From: Pedobacter sp. MR2016-24
GTDB taxonomy: Bacteria > Bacteroidota > Bacteroidia > Sphingobacteriales > Sphingobacteriaceae
NCBI RefSeq assembly: GCF_026239655.1
Contig: NZ_JAPIVO010000009.1
Location: 248,001-312,000 of the forward strand
DNA length: 64,000 bases
Reading direction: 5' to 3'
Shown here: piece after piece, positions 17,872 through 27,546 of the stretch
Position numbering within the stretch: position 1 is the first letter of the stretch
Layout: each line of letters begins with the position of its first letter
Notes under the pieces: model-generated
Databases searched by the model: none
Told to the model about the DNA's origin: nothing
The model's input: only the letters and a program-made list of their open reading frames with translations
Made by a program: the position numbers and the translations under genes

Positions 17872-20688
17872 TTATTCCATACATTTTGCAATGATCACTG
17901 TACTGAATGCATCATTAACCTTTAACTGCAGTGTTTGCATTTCGTCTCTGACAAAAAATAGTCTGACATCTTTTTCTCCCAAAACTTGCAAGGTGTAATT
18001 TCCCTGCAGACCTTTTATTTGCAGTGCAGTGGTGTGATCATTTCCGGTTCGGTTTTCGATCGTAAAGCTTAATGACCGGCCCTTCGCGTCAAAAGATATC
18101 GTCTTGTCCCTGGCAAATCCATCCTGCAATAAAATGAGGTCTATTTTTACTGCTTTTGTCCGATAATGGTATCTGGCTCTTAAACCGTCTCTTGGAATAA
18201 CTGAAAATATAGGGCCGTTTTTTTGAATATTACCTCCATAAGCGACCATGCCAAAGACCGGATCTTCCGTAATAATTGTTGCGGCGCATCTCGTGGCCCC
18301 GCCAAATCCGAGATCAATTTCTCCGTCATAATACCAGGGACCCCTGCCTTGTGGCTTACCTATCCAGGTATTGGCCTGTTGCTGGGGCTCAAATGCCCAG
18401 CCAGAGGCACCATCGTTGGCTAAACCCGGGTACCAGTAGCCAAAGTTACTTTCCGCTGTACCGGAATTGATCAATGCGAAGGAGCTCAGGTAGGCACCAT
18501 ATCCCAGACGCAGTTCCTCTGCGGGTTGTTCACTGAAATGGAGCGCATCATCCAGTATGGCGCCTCCCCCCATCTGCGACATATAACTGAGTGTAAAGCT
18601 GTCGCTTTTACCTCTAAAGTCACTGCCGTAATAGTAAAAGGAAGTCTCCAGCCAACCGCGACTAGCAATATTTGCAGCAATTTCCCGCTTCATGAACTTC
18701 CTGCCATCGTCAGCTTTAATTGATGGGTGTGAATACCATTTCCCAAGGTTCTTGTCATACCACAGATTACTATCGGGCTGCATTTTATTTGAGGCAGCAT
18801 ATTTTGCAAAAGCATGTGTCGATTCATAGGCGGTTGCATCCACTGCATATTCTGAGCGGAAAGGGTAGGGATCGTCGTACAGGAAGTATTTTACTTTCTT
18901 CTCCCATTCTGCTCTGATTTCATTTGCGTCTTTCTGAAAACCCTTCTGCTCCAGTTCGGCAATTAAGTCTACGATTAGCAGTTCATTATAGCAGCCCCAT
19001 TTGTAAGTTTCATACCATGGTAATATTTCATAAGGATACTTAAAATAAGCTTTTGCAGTTTCTTTTGCCATTTCAAGGTAGCCGTCCTGATCCCTGAAAT
19101 GTGTCATTCCCGGATAGCGTTTCGCAATTTTATATAACTCAAAATAAAGCATCATGATATGTGGATAATCATAAGAACGCCAGATATGCATTTTGTTCCT
19201 GTTCACATCATTTACATTCTGACTGCGTTTTAATGAATCACGATTAAGCTGCCAGTCGGGAGTGCCATAAAGACCATATGGATTAGGTTTTTCGCTGTCT
19301 GTGCGCTGCAGTCCACCCCACACAAAATTTTTGATATAATATTCTATCGCATCAATTTCTTTTTGTTCAGGATAAAAAACGTTTTTTGCCGCAAGAAATG
19401 GTGCTTTACCTAAAACCGGATCATCTGATGCGAGCACATATGCCAGCCTGCTTTTATCAAATCCATCTGCATGCTCAGGTCCTCTTAAAATCCCGTTTTT
19501 CATGTCATAAATTGAGAAAAGGCCATTATACCATTTGGTGGAATCGCGATGCTGCTGATGATTGACCAGGAAGGCCGCTCTTTTTTTATATAAGGTTTCC
19601 AGGGGCTCTGTAACAAAAAATTCCATTAAGGTATGCCGATGATCACCGTAGGTAATGATAACCTTGTTTTCTCCCAAACGGGCAAATCTGATGCGGTATA
19701 AAAATGTTCCCGCTTGTGCTGAAGGCATTGCTGTAATGGTGGTTTTCTGCGGGAATTCAGCTGCGACCCGGAGATTTTTCTGGTTAGTTTTTAAAGCGAT
19801 ATTTACATCAAGGTCATTAGGAACAGTCATTCCAGGCATAACCTGAATATCAATCATTCCTTCATCGACAAGGATTCTGCGGATGTCCGTATAACTCTCT
19901 GCCCAGCGGAGTTTAAAGCCGTAAGACTTCCTGCCTTTTCCAGGGATTGTGGCCGAACTTAATGGCTGCCTCCATGTCCCCTGAATTTCCTGCGCAGCGC
20001 TATAAGCAGCATGGATAAATGTTTTGAACTGACCCCGGTTTTCATCGGATCCTTTAGTAGAGAAATATTCCAGCGAAGTTTCACCTTGAGGTAACATCAA
20101 TAAATAGGGACCTAAACCAGTCGGCCTTTGCCAAAAGAGAAATGAATTGTTACCGGCTATGGAATGGTGTTTAATGACGTGTTGCTCAAATATATCTTTT
20201 GCATTTTCACCGCCCTGATTGTTGTAGCTTATAGGAATCTCCAGATCTTTGATGGTCACCGGATCGGAGGACAGGTTATCTAAGGTGATGTTCCAGATCA
20301 GCCCGGCACTGGTGAGTGTATATTTTTCTGTGAGTTTTAAAGGTGCTGTATTTGTGCGGGTAATATATTGTATCTGGTCAGTGGTCTCTACGGATATCTT
20401 TCTTGGTGAAAGAAAAGTATCGAGGGAGTCCATCCCCTTGTTGTTTTGCTGATAGCGAATGACGACACCTGTAAATGGCTTTTTACGTTGCACATAATCT
20501 GTGGGGTAAATATCTTTGGTTTTTTGCAGACTTGAAATTCCCCGGGCAGAAAAGCGCAGCCTGAAGTCTTTGTTCTCCAACTGTTTTATCGTCACGGGCA
20601 ACTGGGCAGGAGACCGAAAAGAACATATTAAAAAAGTGAATAAGAATGAGATGAGTAACAGCGTCCGGGATAGTTTGATATTGACCAT
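17872..20688 (-). CDS. Large secreted glycoside-hydrolase-like protein (DUF5695-like)
   Basis: A 938-residue protein with an N-terminal signal/anchor (LLLISFLFTFLICSF). It has a beta-sandwich-like first third and a helical, Trp/Tyr-rich middle (WGGLQRTDSEKPNPYGLYG, HIWRSYDYPHIMMLY, YETYKWGCYNELL, TAYESTHAFAKYAA) like an (alpha/alpha)6 barrel. The C-terminal third is beta-rich (NFGYWYPGLANDGASGWAFEP). The family appears to be DUF5695, assigned from memory and not checked. Proximity to uxuA suggests uronate-polysaccharide use. No lipobox is seen. Confidence 0.6.
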   Translation of the reverse strand: MVNIKLSRTLLLISFLFTFLICSFRSPAQLPVTIKQLENKDFRLRFSARGISSLQKTKDIYPTDYVQRKKPFTGVVIRYQQNNKGMDSLDTFLSPRKISVETTDQIQYITRTNTAPLKLTEKYTLTSAGLIWNITLDNLSSDPVTIKDLEIPISYNNQGGENAKDIFEQHVIKHHSIAGNNSFLFWQRPTGLGPYLLMLPQGETSLEYFSTKGSDENRGQFKTFIHAAYSAAQEIQGTWRQPLSSATIPGKGRKSYGFKLRWAESYTDIRRILVDEGMIDIQVMPGMTVPNDLDVNIALKTNQKNLRVAAEFPQKTTITAMPSAQAGTFLYRIRFARLGENKVIITYGDHRHTLMEFFVTEPLETLYKKRAAFLVNHQQHRDSTKWYNGLFSIYDMKNGILRGPEHADGFDKSRLAYVLASDDPVLGKAPFLAAKNVFYPEQKEIDAIEYYIKNFVWGGLQRTDSEKPNPYGLYGTPDWQLNRDSLKRSQNVNDVNRNKMHIWRSYDYPHIMMLYFELYKIAKRYPGMTHFRDQDGYLEMAKETAKAYFKYPYEILPWYETYKWGCYNELLIVDLIAELEQKGFQKDANEIRAEWEKKVKYFLYDDPYPFRSEYAVDATAYESTHAFAKYAASNKMQPDSNLWYDKNLGKWYSHPSIKADDGRKFMKREIAANIASRGWLETSFYYYGSDFRGKSDSFTLSYMSQMGGGAILDDALHFSEQPAEELRLGYGAYLSSFALINSGTAESNFGYWYPGLANDGASGWAFEPQQQANTWIGKPQGRGPWYYDGEIDLGFGGATRCAATIITEDPVFGMVAYGGNIQKNGPIFSVIPRDGLRARYHYRTKAVKIDLILLQDGFARDKTISFDAKGRSLSFTIENRTGNDHTTALQIKGLQGNYTLQVLGEKDVRLFFVRDEMQTLQLKVNDAFSTVIIAKCME

Positions 20689-20706
20689 ACAAACAAATCT
20701 AATCTG

Positions 20707-20769
20707 TTAATCAATAGATTATCACTCATTAATTGATAGGTTATTGCTACATATTAACTGATATGTGAT
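20707..20769. repeat. Three imperfect direct repeats upstream of the DUF5695-like gene
   Basis: TTAATCAATAGATTAT at 20707, TTAATTGATAGGTTAT at 20729 and TTAACTGATATGTGAT at 20754. The spacing is 22 and 25 bp, about two helical turns. They begin 19 bp upstream of the leftward gene, fitting a transcription-factor array. Confidence 0.5.
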
Positions 20770-20924
20770 CAATCTACTGACCTGAAGTAAATAATAAATG
20801 GGCTTTAATCCGGCAGGAAAAAAAATACTGTAATTTGTTGTATCACAAGCTGCAATTCGTTTTCTTGGTGCGATATTTGTTTGTAAATCCTATGTAACTT
20901 TTCTTCACCTGATGTATTATTAAG

Positions 20925-21638
20925 ATGGAATACTTATTGACGAGAAAGAATGTATTTGGCAGTTTTACATTCAATTCCAATGACCCTTTTTTATTTGCAG
21001 GTACGGAATCTTCGTGTATCGCATCCTATCTGATCAGCAGTATACTGTTTACTATAAAAGCCAATTATGTGGTCAAAAAAGTGTCTGCAAAAGGAGGTAC
21101 GGATACTGATTTCTATTCACTTGCCTCAACCAGCTTCTGGGACAAGGGAAAAAAGTTAAAACATAACATTAAAAATAATACCTTATTGCTGAAGGTGGAA
21201 AATGGCCTGCCGGCCGATATACGCCCAACATGGGATAAGACGACAGATGCAAGGATAGGCAAGCTTGACGCAAGACTTCAAAAACCTACGAGAGAGTTTA
21301 TCAATACCGTTGAAGAGGAACTCGGAATCCAATTGAGAGTAATTCAGGGCTTGCGCACTATTGATGAACAGAATACCTTGTAAGATCAGGGACGTACCAC
21401 ACCGGGTAACAAAGTAACCAATGCTAAAGGCGGTCAAAGTTTTCATAATTATGGTTTGGCAGTAGATGTGGTGATCATTAAAAATGGGCAGGCCGTATGG
21501 ACGCAGGTTCCTAAAGAGGTGGTCAACATCGGTACCAGTCTGGGATTTGAATGGGGTGGCAACTGGAAATCTTTTAAAGATTATCCGCATTTTCAAATGA
21601 CTTTTGGCAAAACAATCAAACAACTCCAAACTAAATAA
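20925..21638 (+). pseudogene. M15-family peptidoglycan endopeptidase (CwlK-like), interrupted by one in-frame TAA
   Basis: Two open segments (20925-21383 and 21384-21638) are in the same frame and separated only by TAA at 21381-21383. Across the stop the reading is GLRTIDEQNTL-stop-DQGRTTPGNKVTNAKGGQ, then SFHNYGLAVDVVII. In M15 L-alanyl-D-glutamate peptidases a tyrosine normally sits at the stop position (QNaLYaQGR), so one TAT/TAC to TAA change explains it. Zinc ligands are on the 3' side: H and D in HNYGLAVDV and H in KDYPHFQMT. The first 110 residues are an uncharacterised extension. The truncated product cannot be active unless the stop is read through. Confidence 0.8.
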
Positions 21639-21642
21639 TACC

Positions 21643-22185
21643 ATGAAGAATTTGCTTTTATTACCAGGTTTTCTGCTATTGTTTATGCTATCGAGCTGTA
21701 ATGGAACTGCTTCACCTCTTAAGGCCGCAGAAAACCGCACTGCTGTAGATACTGCTCAGCTCATTAAAACTATTAAAGCCGAATATGCGGCAATAAACAA
21801 TGGCTCCTTTACAAAGAAAAAAAAGGATCTCAGTGGCTTGTCCGCAGAAGGGGGAGAACTCATCACTTATTATAAGAAATTAGCTGTAGTAAAGGAACAT
21901 GCTATTCTCTATGGTGAAATGGGTAAAGTGGAGATAGATCTTTATTATAATGCAACGGGACTATTTTTCGTATATAAAAAAGAAACCTTTTATGATCAGC
22001 CAATGTATGTGAAAGGATCTAAAGTAAAAAGCCTCACACAAAACCGATACTATTTTCACAAAGGTGGAATGATCCGCTGGATAGGTACTGATCATCGAAC
22101 TGTGTCGCCCGGCAGTACTGCATATAGAGAAGAAGCAGGCAACGTGATGGAACTTGCTGCACAAATTAAAGCGCAGCGTAACTAA
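21643..22185 (+). CDS. Hypothetical lipoprotein
   Basis: With ATG at 21643 the protein has 180 residues and starts MKNLLLLPGFLLLFMLSSCNG, a type II signal peptide with lipobox LSSC. An upstream ATG at 21604 lies within the previous gene. Mature part: TAQLIKTIKAEYAAINNG, then YYKKLAVVKEHAILYGEMGKVEIDLYYN, probably a beta-rich periplasmic fold. It follows the broken M15 gene by 4 bp. No family recognised. Confidence 0.7.
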   Translation: MKNLLLLPGFLLLFMLSSCNGTASPLKAAENRTAVDTAQLIKTIKAEYAAINNGSFTKKKKDLSGLSAEGGELITYYKKLAVVKEHAILYGEMGKVEIDLYYNATGLFFVYKKETFYDQPMYVKGSKVKSLTQNRYYFHKGGMIRWIGTDHRTVSPGSTAYREEAGNVMELAAQIKAQRN

Positions 22186-22310
22186 AAAGTTATTTAATGG
22201 AAAGCGCTGATATCTTTTTGGAGAACGAAACAGGCTGTAACATGCAGGTTTCAATTATCCATACAAATCAGATTTGACAATACGCTGATAGAGTAGTTAA
22301 AAACTAGTTT

Positions 22311-22332
22311 TACATTTGCTTAACGCTGTTAG
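22311..22332 (+). promoter_or_regulatory. -7 box plus operator copy 1 in front of the TetR gene
   Basis: TACATTTG (22311-22318) fits the Bacteroidota -7 consensus TAnnTTTG. It is followed at once by TTAACGCTGTTAG (22320-22332), the first of four near-identical operators. Placement over the expected transcription start implies autorepression of the regulator. Confidence 0.6.
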
Positions 22333-22358
22333 ATTATTTACACAGTTGTATTATTGCC

Positions 22359-22958
22359 ATGGGTAGCAAGGAAAGAATTCAAAGAATCAAGGAAGAAACC
22401 AGAGTCAACATACTGGATGCAGCTTTGCAGATAGTAATGGAAGACGGCTGGCAGGCATTGAGTATGCGTAAAATCGCAGACAAGATTGAATATACTGCGC
22501 CTATTATTTACGAATATTTTGCGAATAAGGAAGGAATCTTACTGGAGCTGACACGCAAGGGCAATCTGCTGCTGTTGCAGGATCTAAAAAAAGCCAGGGA
22601 AACTAACGATACACCAGAGAAGCAGCTTACCGCAATGTGGATTGCTTACTGGGATTTTGCATTTGCAAACACGCAATTGTATCAGCTGATGTTTGGAGTT
22701 GATTGTATGTGTTGTGAAATGGTGAAGGCTTTACCGGAGGCAGAGGCAGCAAGAAAATTAATCTGGGAAACCATTGCAGAAGTGATGAAAGATACGCCTC
22801 CGGCAGAAGAATTGGTTTGCAGAAAATACTATACTTTCTGGTCAATCATTCATGGGCTGATCTCTATCAATCTGGTTAGGCGGGGAACAAACGACGAGAT
22901 GAACCAGCATATTCTTAAAGATGCAATCAACGGTATCATTAACTCAATTAACGAATAA
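22359..22958 (+). CDS. TetR-family regulator of the RND efflux operon
   Basis: A 199-residue TetR/AcrR protein. The N-terminal HTH is clear: KEETRVNILDAALQIVMEDG, ALSMRKIADKIEYTAPIIYEYF and NKEGILLEL (residues ~10-65). The C-terminal ligand domain carries a CMCCEMV cluster at ~111-117 that could sense a metal or thiol-reactive compound; this is inference. Four copies of a TTAACnnnGTTAA-type operator flank the gene, so it probably represses itself and the efflux genes that follow. Confidence 0.9.
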   Translation: MGSKERIQRIKEETRVNILDAALQIVMEDGWQALSMRKIADKIEYTAPIIYEYFANKEGILLELTRKGNLLLLQDLKKARETNDTPEKQLTAMWIAYWDFAFANTQLYQLMFGVDCMCCEMVKALPEAEAARKLIWETIAEVMKDTPPAEELVCRKYYTFWSIIHGLISINLVRRGTNDEMNQHILKDAINGIINSINE

Positions 22959-22979
22959 ACTCTTTTTTTTATGGAATAC

Positions 22980-22992
22980 TTAACGCTGTTAA
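22980..22992. promoter_or_regulatory. TetR operator copy 2
   Basis: TTAACGCTGTTAA: perfect inverted half-sites TTAAC/GTTAA around a 3-bp centre, 22 bp after the tetR stop. Confidence 0.7.
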
Positions 22993-23075
22993 ATTATTTA
23001 TATACGATTACTTATACCTACAGATCCAAAGCAATCTCCCAGGTAAAAGCTCCTGCGTTTTTTTTGACTAGTCAT

Positions 23076-23088
23076 CTAACGCTGTTAA
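23076..23088. promoter_or_regulatory. TetR operator copy 3
   Basis: CTAACGCTGTTAA: shares the 11-bp core TAACGCTGTTA with copies 1 and 2. It lies 96 bp after copy 2. Confidence 0.7.
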
Positions 23089-23155
23089 ATAAACTAATCA
23101 CCCTAAAGCATCGCTCTCTTTTACACTAACAATTATATATTTTTTATGCAATCAC

Positions 23156-23168
23156 TTAACACTGTTAA
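23156..23168. promoter_or_regulatory. TetR operator copy 4, just before the efflux start codon
   Basis: TTAACACTGTTAA, one change in the centre. It ends 16 bp before ATG 23185. Its position argues that the ATG at 23146 is not the true start of the adaptor gene. Confidence 0.65.
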
Positions 23169-23184
23169 ATCATTGACTATCGTT

Positions 23185-24318
23185 ATGAAAACATCAATAC
23201 TACTACTCGCCATACTTTTCGCTGGTTGCTCCGGCGATCCGCAACAAGCTGCTGCACCGGTGGCACAAGCTCTGCCTGTTATCGCGCTAAGCAACAGTTC
23301 GGAGACAACTTTTATAGAATATCCTGCTGCTATACAGGGAACGGTTGATTTGGAAATCCGTCCCCAGGTTTCTGGTACACTGGATAAGATATTTGTAAGT
23401 GAAGGTGCACAGGTTCAGAAAGGACAGCCGCTTTTTAAAATAAATGAACTCCCATACAGGGAAGCAGTGAATAATGCTAAAGCTTTATTACATGCTGCTC
23501 AGGCTTCATTGCTGAATGCACAACTTGAAGTAGAGAAATTAACGCCGCTGGTAAAAAACAAGGTGGTGTCTGACTTCCAGCTAAAAAGCGCTAAAGCTAC
23601 TGAGGAATCTGCCAGAGCAAGTGTAGAACAAGCAAAGGCTGGCGTTGCTGCGGCAAATATTAATCTCGGATATACCTTAATTAAAGCACCTGTTACCGGT
23701 TTTGTTGGTCGCCTGCCCAAAAAACAAGGCAGTCTGGTTGCTGTAACAGATGCAGTACCACTTACACAATTGTCTGATGCACATGAAGTACATGTTTACT
23801 TCTCCCTGGGAGAAGATGATTTTGTAGCCTTTAATGCTAAATATCCGGGCGGAAATACCGCAGAGAAATTGAAGCAGTTGCCAGGTGTTGCACTGTTACT
23901 GGCAGACAATTCTGTTTATGGCCAGAAAGGAAAAATTGATATGGTTGATGGTCAGTTTGACAAGCAAACCGGCTCTATCGCATTGAGGGCCACTTTCCCC
24001 AATAAAGAAGGTTTGCTGAGATCTGGCAATACGGGTAAAATCAGGTTAAGTCTGCAGCATGAAAATGCCTTGCTGATCCCTCAGTCATCTACTGTGGAAG
24101 TGCAGGACAAGATGTTCGTATTCACGGTAAATGATTCAAACAAAGTAAGTAAACAACCGATCAGCATTATCGGAACCAGCGGAACCAATTATCTCGTTTC
24201 TTCGGGATTGAAATCGGGCGACCGTATTGTGTTCGATGGTATCGATAAATTAAAGGAAGGTGATGTCATCAAACCGGAAAAAATGAAAGAAAAACCGGTA
24301 CAGACTGCATCAAGATAA
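23185..24318 (+). CDS. RND efflux periplasmic adaptor (membrane fusion protein), lipoprotein
   Basis: ATG at 23185 gives MKTSILLLAILFAGCSGD, a clean lipobox (FAGC). The in-frame ATG at 23146 would place an operator inside the coding sequence. The 377-residue product has the adaptor order: barrel-sandwich half GTVDLEIRPQVSGTLDKIFV and EGAQVQKGQPLFKINELPYREAV, a coiled-coil hairpin (~75-140), then YTLIKAPVTGFVGRLPKKQGSLV and a beta-barrel. It joins the inner-membrane pump at 24361 to the outer-membrane channel, and belongs to the AcrA/MexA family. Confidence 0.93.
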   Translation: MKTSILLLAILFAGCSGDPQQAAAPVAQALPVIALSNSSETTFIEYPAAIQGTVDLEIRPQVSGTLDKIFVSEGAQVQKGQPLFKINELPYREAVNNAKALLHAAQASLLNAQLEVEKLTPLVKNKVVSDFQLKSAKATEESARASVEQAKAGVAAANINLGYTLIKAPVTGFVGRLPKKQGSLVAVTDAVPLTQLSDAHEVHVYFSLGEDDFVAFNAKYPGGNTAEKLKQLPGVALLLADNSVYGQKGKIDMVDGQFDKQTGSIALRATFPNKEGLLRSGNTGKIRLSLQHENALLIPQSSTVEVQDKMFVFTVNDSNKVSKQPISIIGTSGTNYLVSSGLKSGDRIVFDGIDKLKEGDVIKPEKMKEKPVQTASR

Positions 24319-24360
24319 TTACATCAGGAGAATTAAGTAGACCAAGATAAAATAAATATC

Positions 24361-27300
24361 ATGTTTAAGAAATTTATAGACAGACCTGTCTTAGCAACCG
24401 TTATATCCATACTTTTGGTTATTCTGGGAGTACTGGGACTCACAAAACTTCCCTTACAGCAATTTCCTGATATTGCGCCGCCGGCTGTACAGGTCACTGC
24501 GCTGTATCCGGGTGCCAATGCAGAAACCGTATTGCGCTCTGTTGCTCCCTCCATAGAGGAAGCTATCAATGGGGTCGAAAATATGAGCTATATGAGCTCC
24601 ACAGCGAGTAATGACGGATCTCTGGTCATCACAGTTTACTTTAAACTGGGTACCGATCCGGATCAGGCAGCTGTAAACGTGCAGAACCGCGTATCACAAG
24701 CCACCAGTCAGTTGCCTGCGGAGGTAGTTCAGGCGGGGGTAACTACGGCAAAACAACAGAACAGTTTGATCATGGTACTTTCCATGTACACGGAAGACCT
24801 GAAAAGCTATGACCAGACATTCATGGCAAATTATGCAGCCATCAACCTTATTCCTGAAATCAAAAGGATTCCGGGAGTGGGGCAGGCGCTGATATTTGGC
24901 GGGAGTAAAGATTACTCTATGCGTGTATGGTTAAATCCATCGCAGATGGCTACCTATAACCTGACGCCGAACGACGTCATGTCTAAAATAAAAGACAAAA
25001 ATCTGGAAGCTGCTCCGGGAAAGTTTGGAGAAAGCAGTGGAAATGCATTTGAATACGTTATCAAGTATAAAGGAAAGCTGAACAAGCCTGCTGAATATGA
25101 AAATATCATTATCAGGGCAAATGCTGACGGTTCATTCCTGCGATTAAAAGATGTAGCAAGGGTAGAATTTGGGGCTTATACCTACAGTAGTGAGTCGACC
25201 ATTAATGGAAAGATTGGTTTAAATATCGGTATTCAGCAGTTGAGTGGTTCAAACGCAAACGAAATACAGCTGGCGATTGACAAATTCATGAAGAAAGCGG
25301 AAAAGGATTTTCCGAAGGGAATGAAGTATTTAGTACTCTATAATACTAAAGTAGCATTGGATCAGTCTATTGATCAGGTGATTCATACTTTGGTTGAGGC
25401 TTTCATCCTCGTATTTATCGTAGTTTTTGTATTCTTACAGGATTTCAGATCTACCCTTATTCCTGCGATAGCTGTTCCTGTAGCGATTTTAGGAACGTTC
25501 TTCTTTATGCAGCTATTCGGCTTCTCTATCAACCTGCTTACCTTATTTGCATTAGTACTTGCCATTGGTATTGTGGTCGATGACGCGATTGTGGTAGTCG
25601 AAGCAGTACATGCGAAGATGGAGCATAAAAAGCTGGCTCCGAAAGCAGCTACAGCAGCAGCGATGCATGAAATTACTGGTGCTATTATCTCTATAACGCT
25701 GGTAATGAGTGCGGTATTCCTTCCCGTAGGTTTTATGGAAGGTTCAACAGGGGTGTTTTACAGACAGTTTGCCTTTACACTTGCTATCGCAATTGTCATT
25801 TCAGCAGTTAACGCGTTGACCTTAAGTCCGGCTTTATGTGCATTGTTCCTGAAAGAAATACACCATGACCACCAGGGTAATGAGGTAAAACGAAGCTTTA
25901 AACAAAGATTCTTTGCAGGTTTCAATACCAGTTTCGATTCACTGACCAACCGCTATGTAGGTAGTCTGAGATTCCTGATCCGTGTAAAATGGGTGGGTCT
26001 TGCAGGTCTGGCTATCGTTGTTCTGGCTACTGTATGGATGGTAAAAAAAACACCTACAGGATTCATTCCTTCAGAAGATCAGGGTTTCATCGCCATATCG
26101 ATGTCAATGCCTGCAGGCGCTTCCTTGGAGCGTACGAAGGAAGTAATGAGTCAGGCTCAGCAAAGTTTACAGCATGATGAATTTACTAAAATCTTTAACG
26201 TAATTGCTGGTTTTAATATCCTGACACAGTCTAATAGTCCTTCTGCAGGTGTTGGTTTTGTGCTGTTGAAACCTAGTGAAGAGCGTGGAGCAGTAAAAGA
26301 TATCAATGCGATCATGGATGTGGTAAGGGGTAAGCTGGCGGCCATAAAAGGGGCTAACTTCTTCGTATTTACTTTCCCTACCGTACCGGGATTTAGTAAT
26401 GTGGATGGTCTTGATTTTGTCCTTCAGGATAAAACCGGAGGCCGACTGGACAAATTCAGTGGGGTGTCTGACAAGTTTTTGGGTGAACTGATGAAGCGTC
26501 CGGAGATTGCTGCAGCGTTTACCTCGTTCAGGGTAGATTATCCTCAACTGGATCTTCAGATAGATGAAGCCAAGGCCGAACAGTTAGGCGTATCTACCAA
26601 AGATATCCTGCAAACCATGCAAGCCTATTTTGGTAGCTCACAGGCGTCAGATTTTAACCGTTTTGGTAAATATTACCGTGTTATGGTACAGGCTGATATT
26701 GCTGACAGGGCAGATCCTACCTCTATGCAAGGCATATATGTGAACAATAATAAAGGAGAAATGGTGCCGGTAAATACCTTAGTTAAACTGAGTCGTGTTT
26801 ATGGTCCTGAAACAGCATCGCGATACAACCTTTTCACTTCAATAGGTATTAATGCTTTTCCTAAACCGGGATACAGTTCAGGAGATGCGATCCGTGCAGT
26901 AGAAGAAGTAGCGGCGGCCCAGTTGCCTACAGGTTATTCTTTTGAATTTTCAGGGATCACCAAAGAGGAGATTACTTCGGGTGGACAGTCGGTTATCATA
27001 TTTGGCCTGTGTCTCGTATTTGTTTACTTCCTGCTGTCGGCTCAATACGAAAGTTATGTATTGCCGTTGGCAGTGATCTTATCTATTCCTACTGGTATTT
27101 TTGGTGTATTTGCAGCGATCGGACTTACAGGAATTGAGAATAACATTTATGTGCAGGTGGCACTGGTCATGCTCATCGGGCTGCTGGCAAAAAATGCAAT
27201 TCTGATTGTAGAGTTTGCTGTTCAGCGCAGAAGAGCGGGGAAAACATTGGTTGCAGCCGCTTTGGAAGCAGCTAAGTTAAGACTAAGACCTATCATCATG

Positions 27301-27546
27301 ACCTCTCTTGCTTTTGTTGTAGGACTGATTCCAATGATGCGTGCTTCAGGTCCTTCAGCACTGGGTAATCACTCCATCAGTATCGGAGCTGCAGGCGGAA
27401 TGGTTTCCGGGGTTATTCTCGGACTCTTTATCATCCCTGTACTGTTTGTGATCTTCCAGTTTTTACAGGAAAAAATTACTGGCAAGCCAGTAGTAGAATC
27501 AGTTGAAAATGTACATACCCATACTCACGAATATGAAATCGTTTAA
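24361..27546 (+). CDS. RND multidrug efflux transporter (AcrB/MexB family, HAE1)
   Basis: 1061 residues, the normal length. N-terminus MFKKFIDRPVLATVISILLVILG is TM1. The TM4 proton-relay block is LFALVLAIGIVVDDAIVVVEAV with the adjacent Asp pair, and the TM10-12 region includes LVMLIGLLAKNAILIVEFA and RLRPIIMTSLAFVVGLIPM. The periplasmic pore domains contain GANAETVLRSVAPSIEEAINGVENM. These are hallmark HAE1 features, so drugs or hydrophobic compounds are expected substrates. It lies 42 bp after the adaptor and overlaps the outer-membrane factor gene by 14 bp. Confidence 0.96.
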   Translation: MFKKFIDRPVLATVISILLVILGVLGLTKLPLQQFPDIAPPAVQVTALYPGANAETVLRSVAPSIEEAINGVENMSYMSSTASNDGSLVITVYFKLGTDPDQAAVNVQNRVSQATSQLPAEVVQAGVTTAKQQNSLIMVLSMYTEDLKSYDQTFMANYAAINLIPEIKRIPGVGQALIFGGSKDYSMRVWLNPSQMATYNLTPNDVMSKIKDKNLEAAPGKFGESSGNAFEYVIKYKGKLNKPAEYENIIIRANADGSFLRLKDVARVEFGAYTYSSESTINGKIGLNIGIQQLSGSNANEIQLAIDKFMKKAEKDFPKGMKYLVLYNTKVALDQSIDQVIHTLVEAFILVFIVVFVFLQDFRSTLIPAIAVPVAILGTFFFMQLFGFSINLLTLFALVLAIGIVVDDAIVVVEAVHAKMEHKKLAPKAATAAAMHEITGAIISITLVMSAVFLPVGFMEGSTGVFYRQFAFTLAIAIVISAVNALTLSPALCALFLKEIHHDHQGNEVKRSFKQRFFAGFNTSFDSLTNRYVGSLRFLIRVKWVGLAGLAIVVLATVWMVKKTPTGFIPSEDQGFIAISMSMPAGASLERTKEVMSQAQQSLQHDEFTKIFNVIAGFNILTQSNSPSAGVGFVLLKPSEERGAVKDINAIMDVVRGKLAAIKGANFFVFTFPTVPGFSNVDGLDFVLQDKTGGRLDKFSGVSDKFLGELMKRPEIAAAFTSFRVDYPQLDLQIDEAKAEQLGVSTKDILQTMQAYFGSSQASDFNRFGKYYRVMVQADIADRADPTSMQGIYVNNNKGEMVPVNTLVKLSRVYGPETASRYNLFTSIGINAFPKPGYSSGDAIRAVEEVAAAQLPTGYSFEFSGITKEEITSGGQSVIIFGLCLVFVYFLLSAQYESYVLPLAVILSIPTGIFGVFAAIGLTGIENNIYVQVALVMLIGLLAKNAILIVEFAVQRRRAGKTLVAAALEAAKLRLRPIIMTSLAFVVGLIPMMRASGPSALGNHSISIGAAGGMVSGVILGLFIIPVLFVIFQFLQEKITGKPVVESVENVHTHTHEYEIV

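Noticed and set aside
17816..17884. 22-codon minus-strand frame (MYGITEIKRPDLNFPEDM...) overlapping the 3' end of the DUF5695-like gene
   Set aside because: Protein-like but too short and without homology I can name; may be a coupled micro-ORF or chance.
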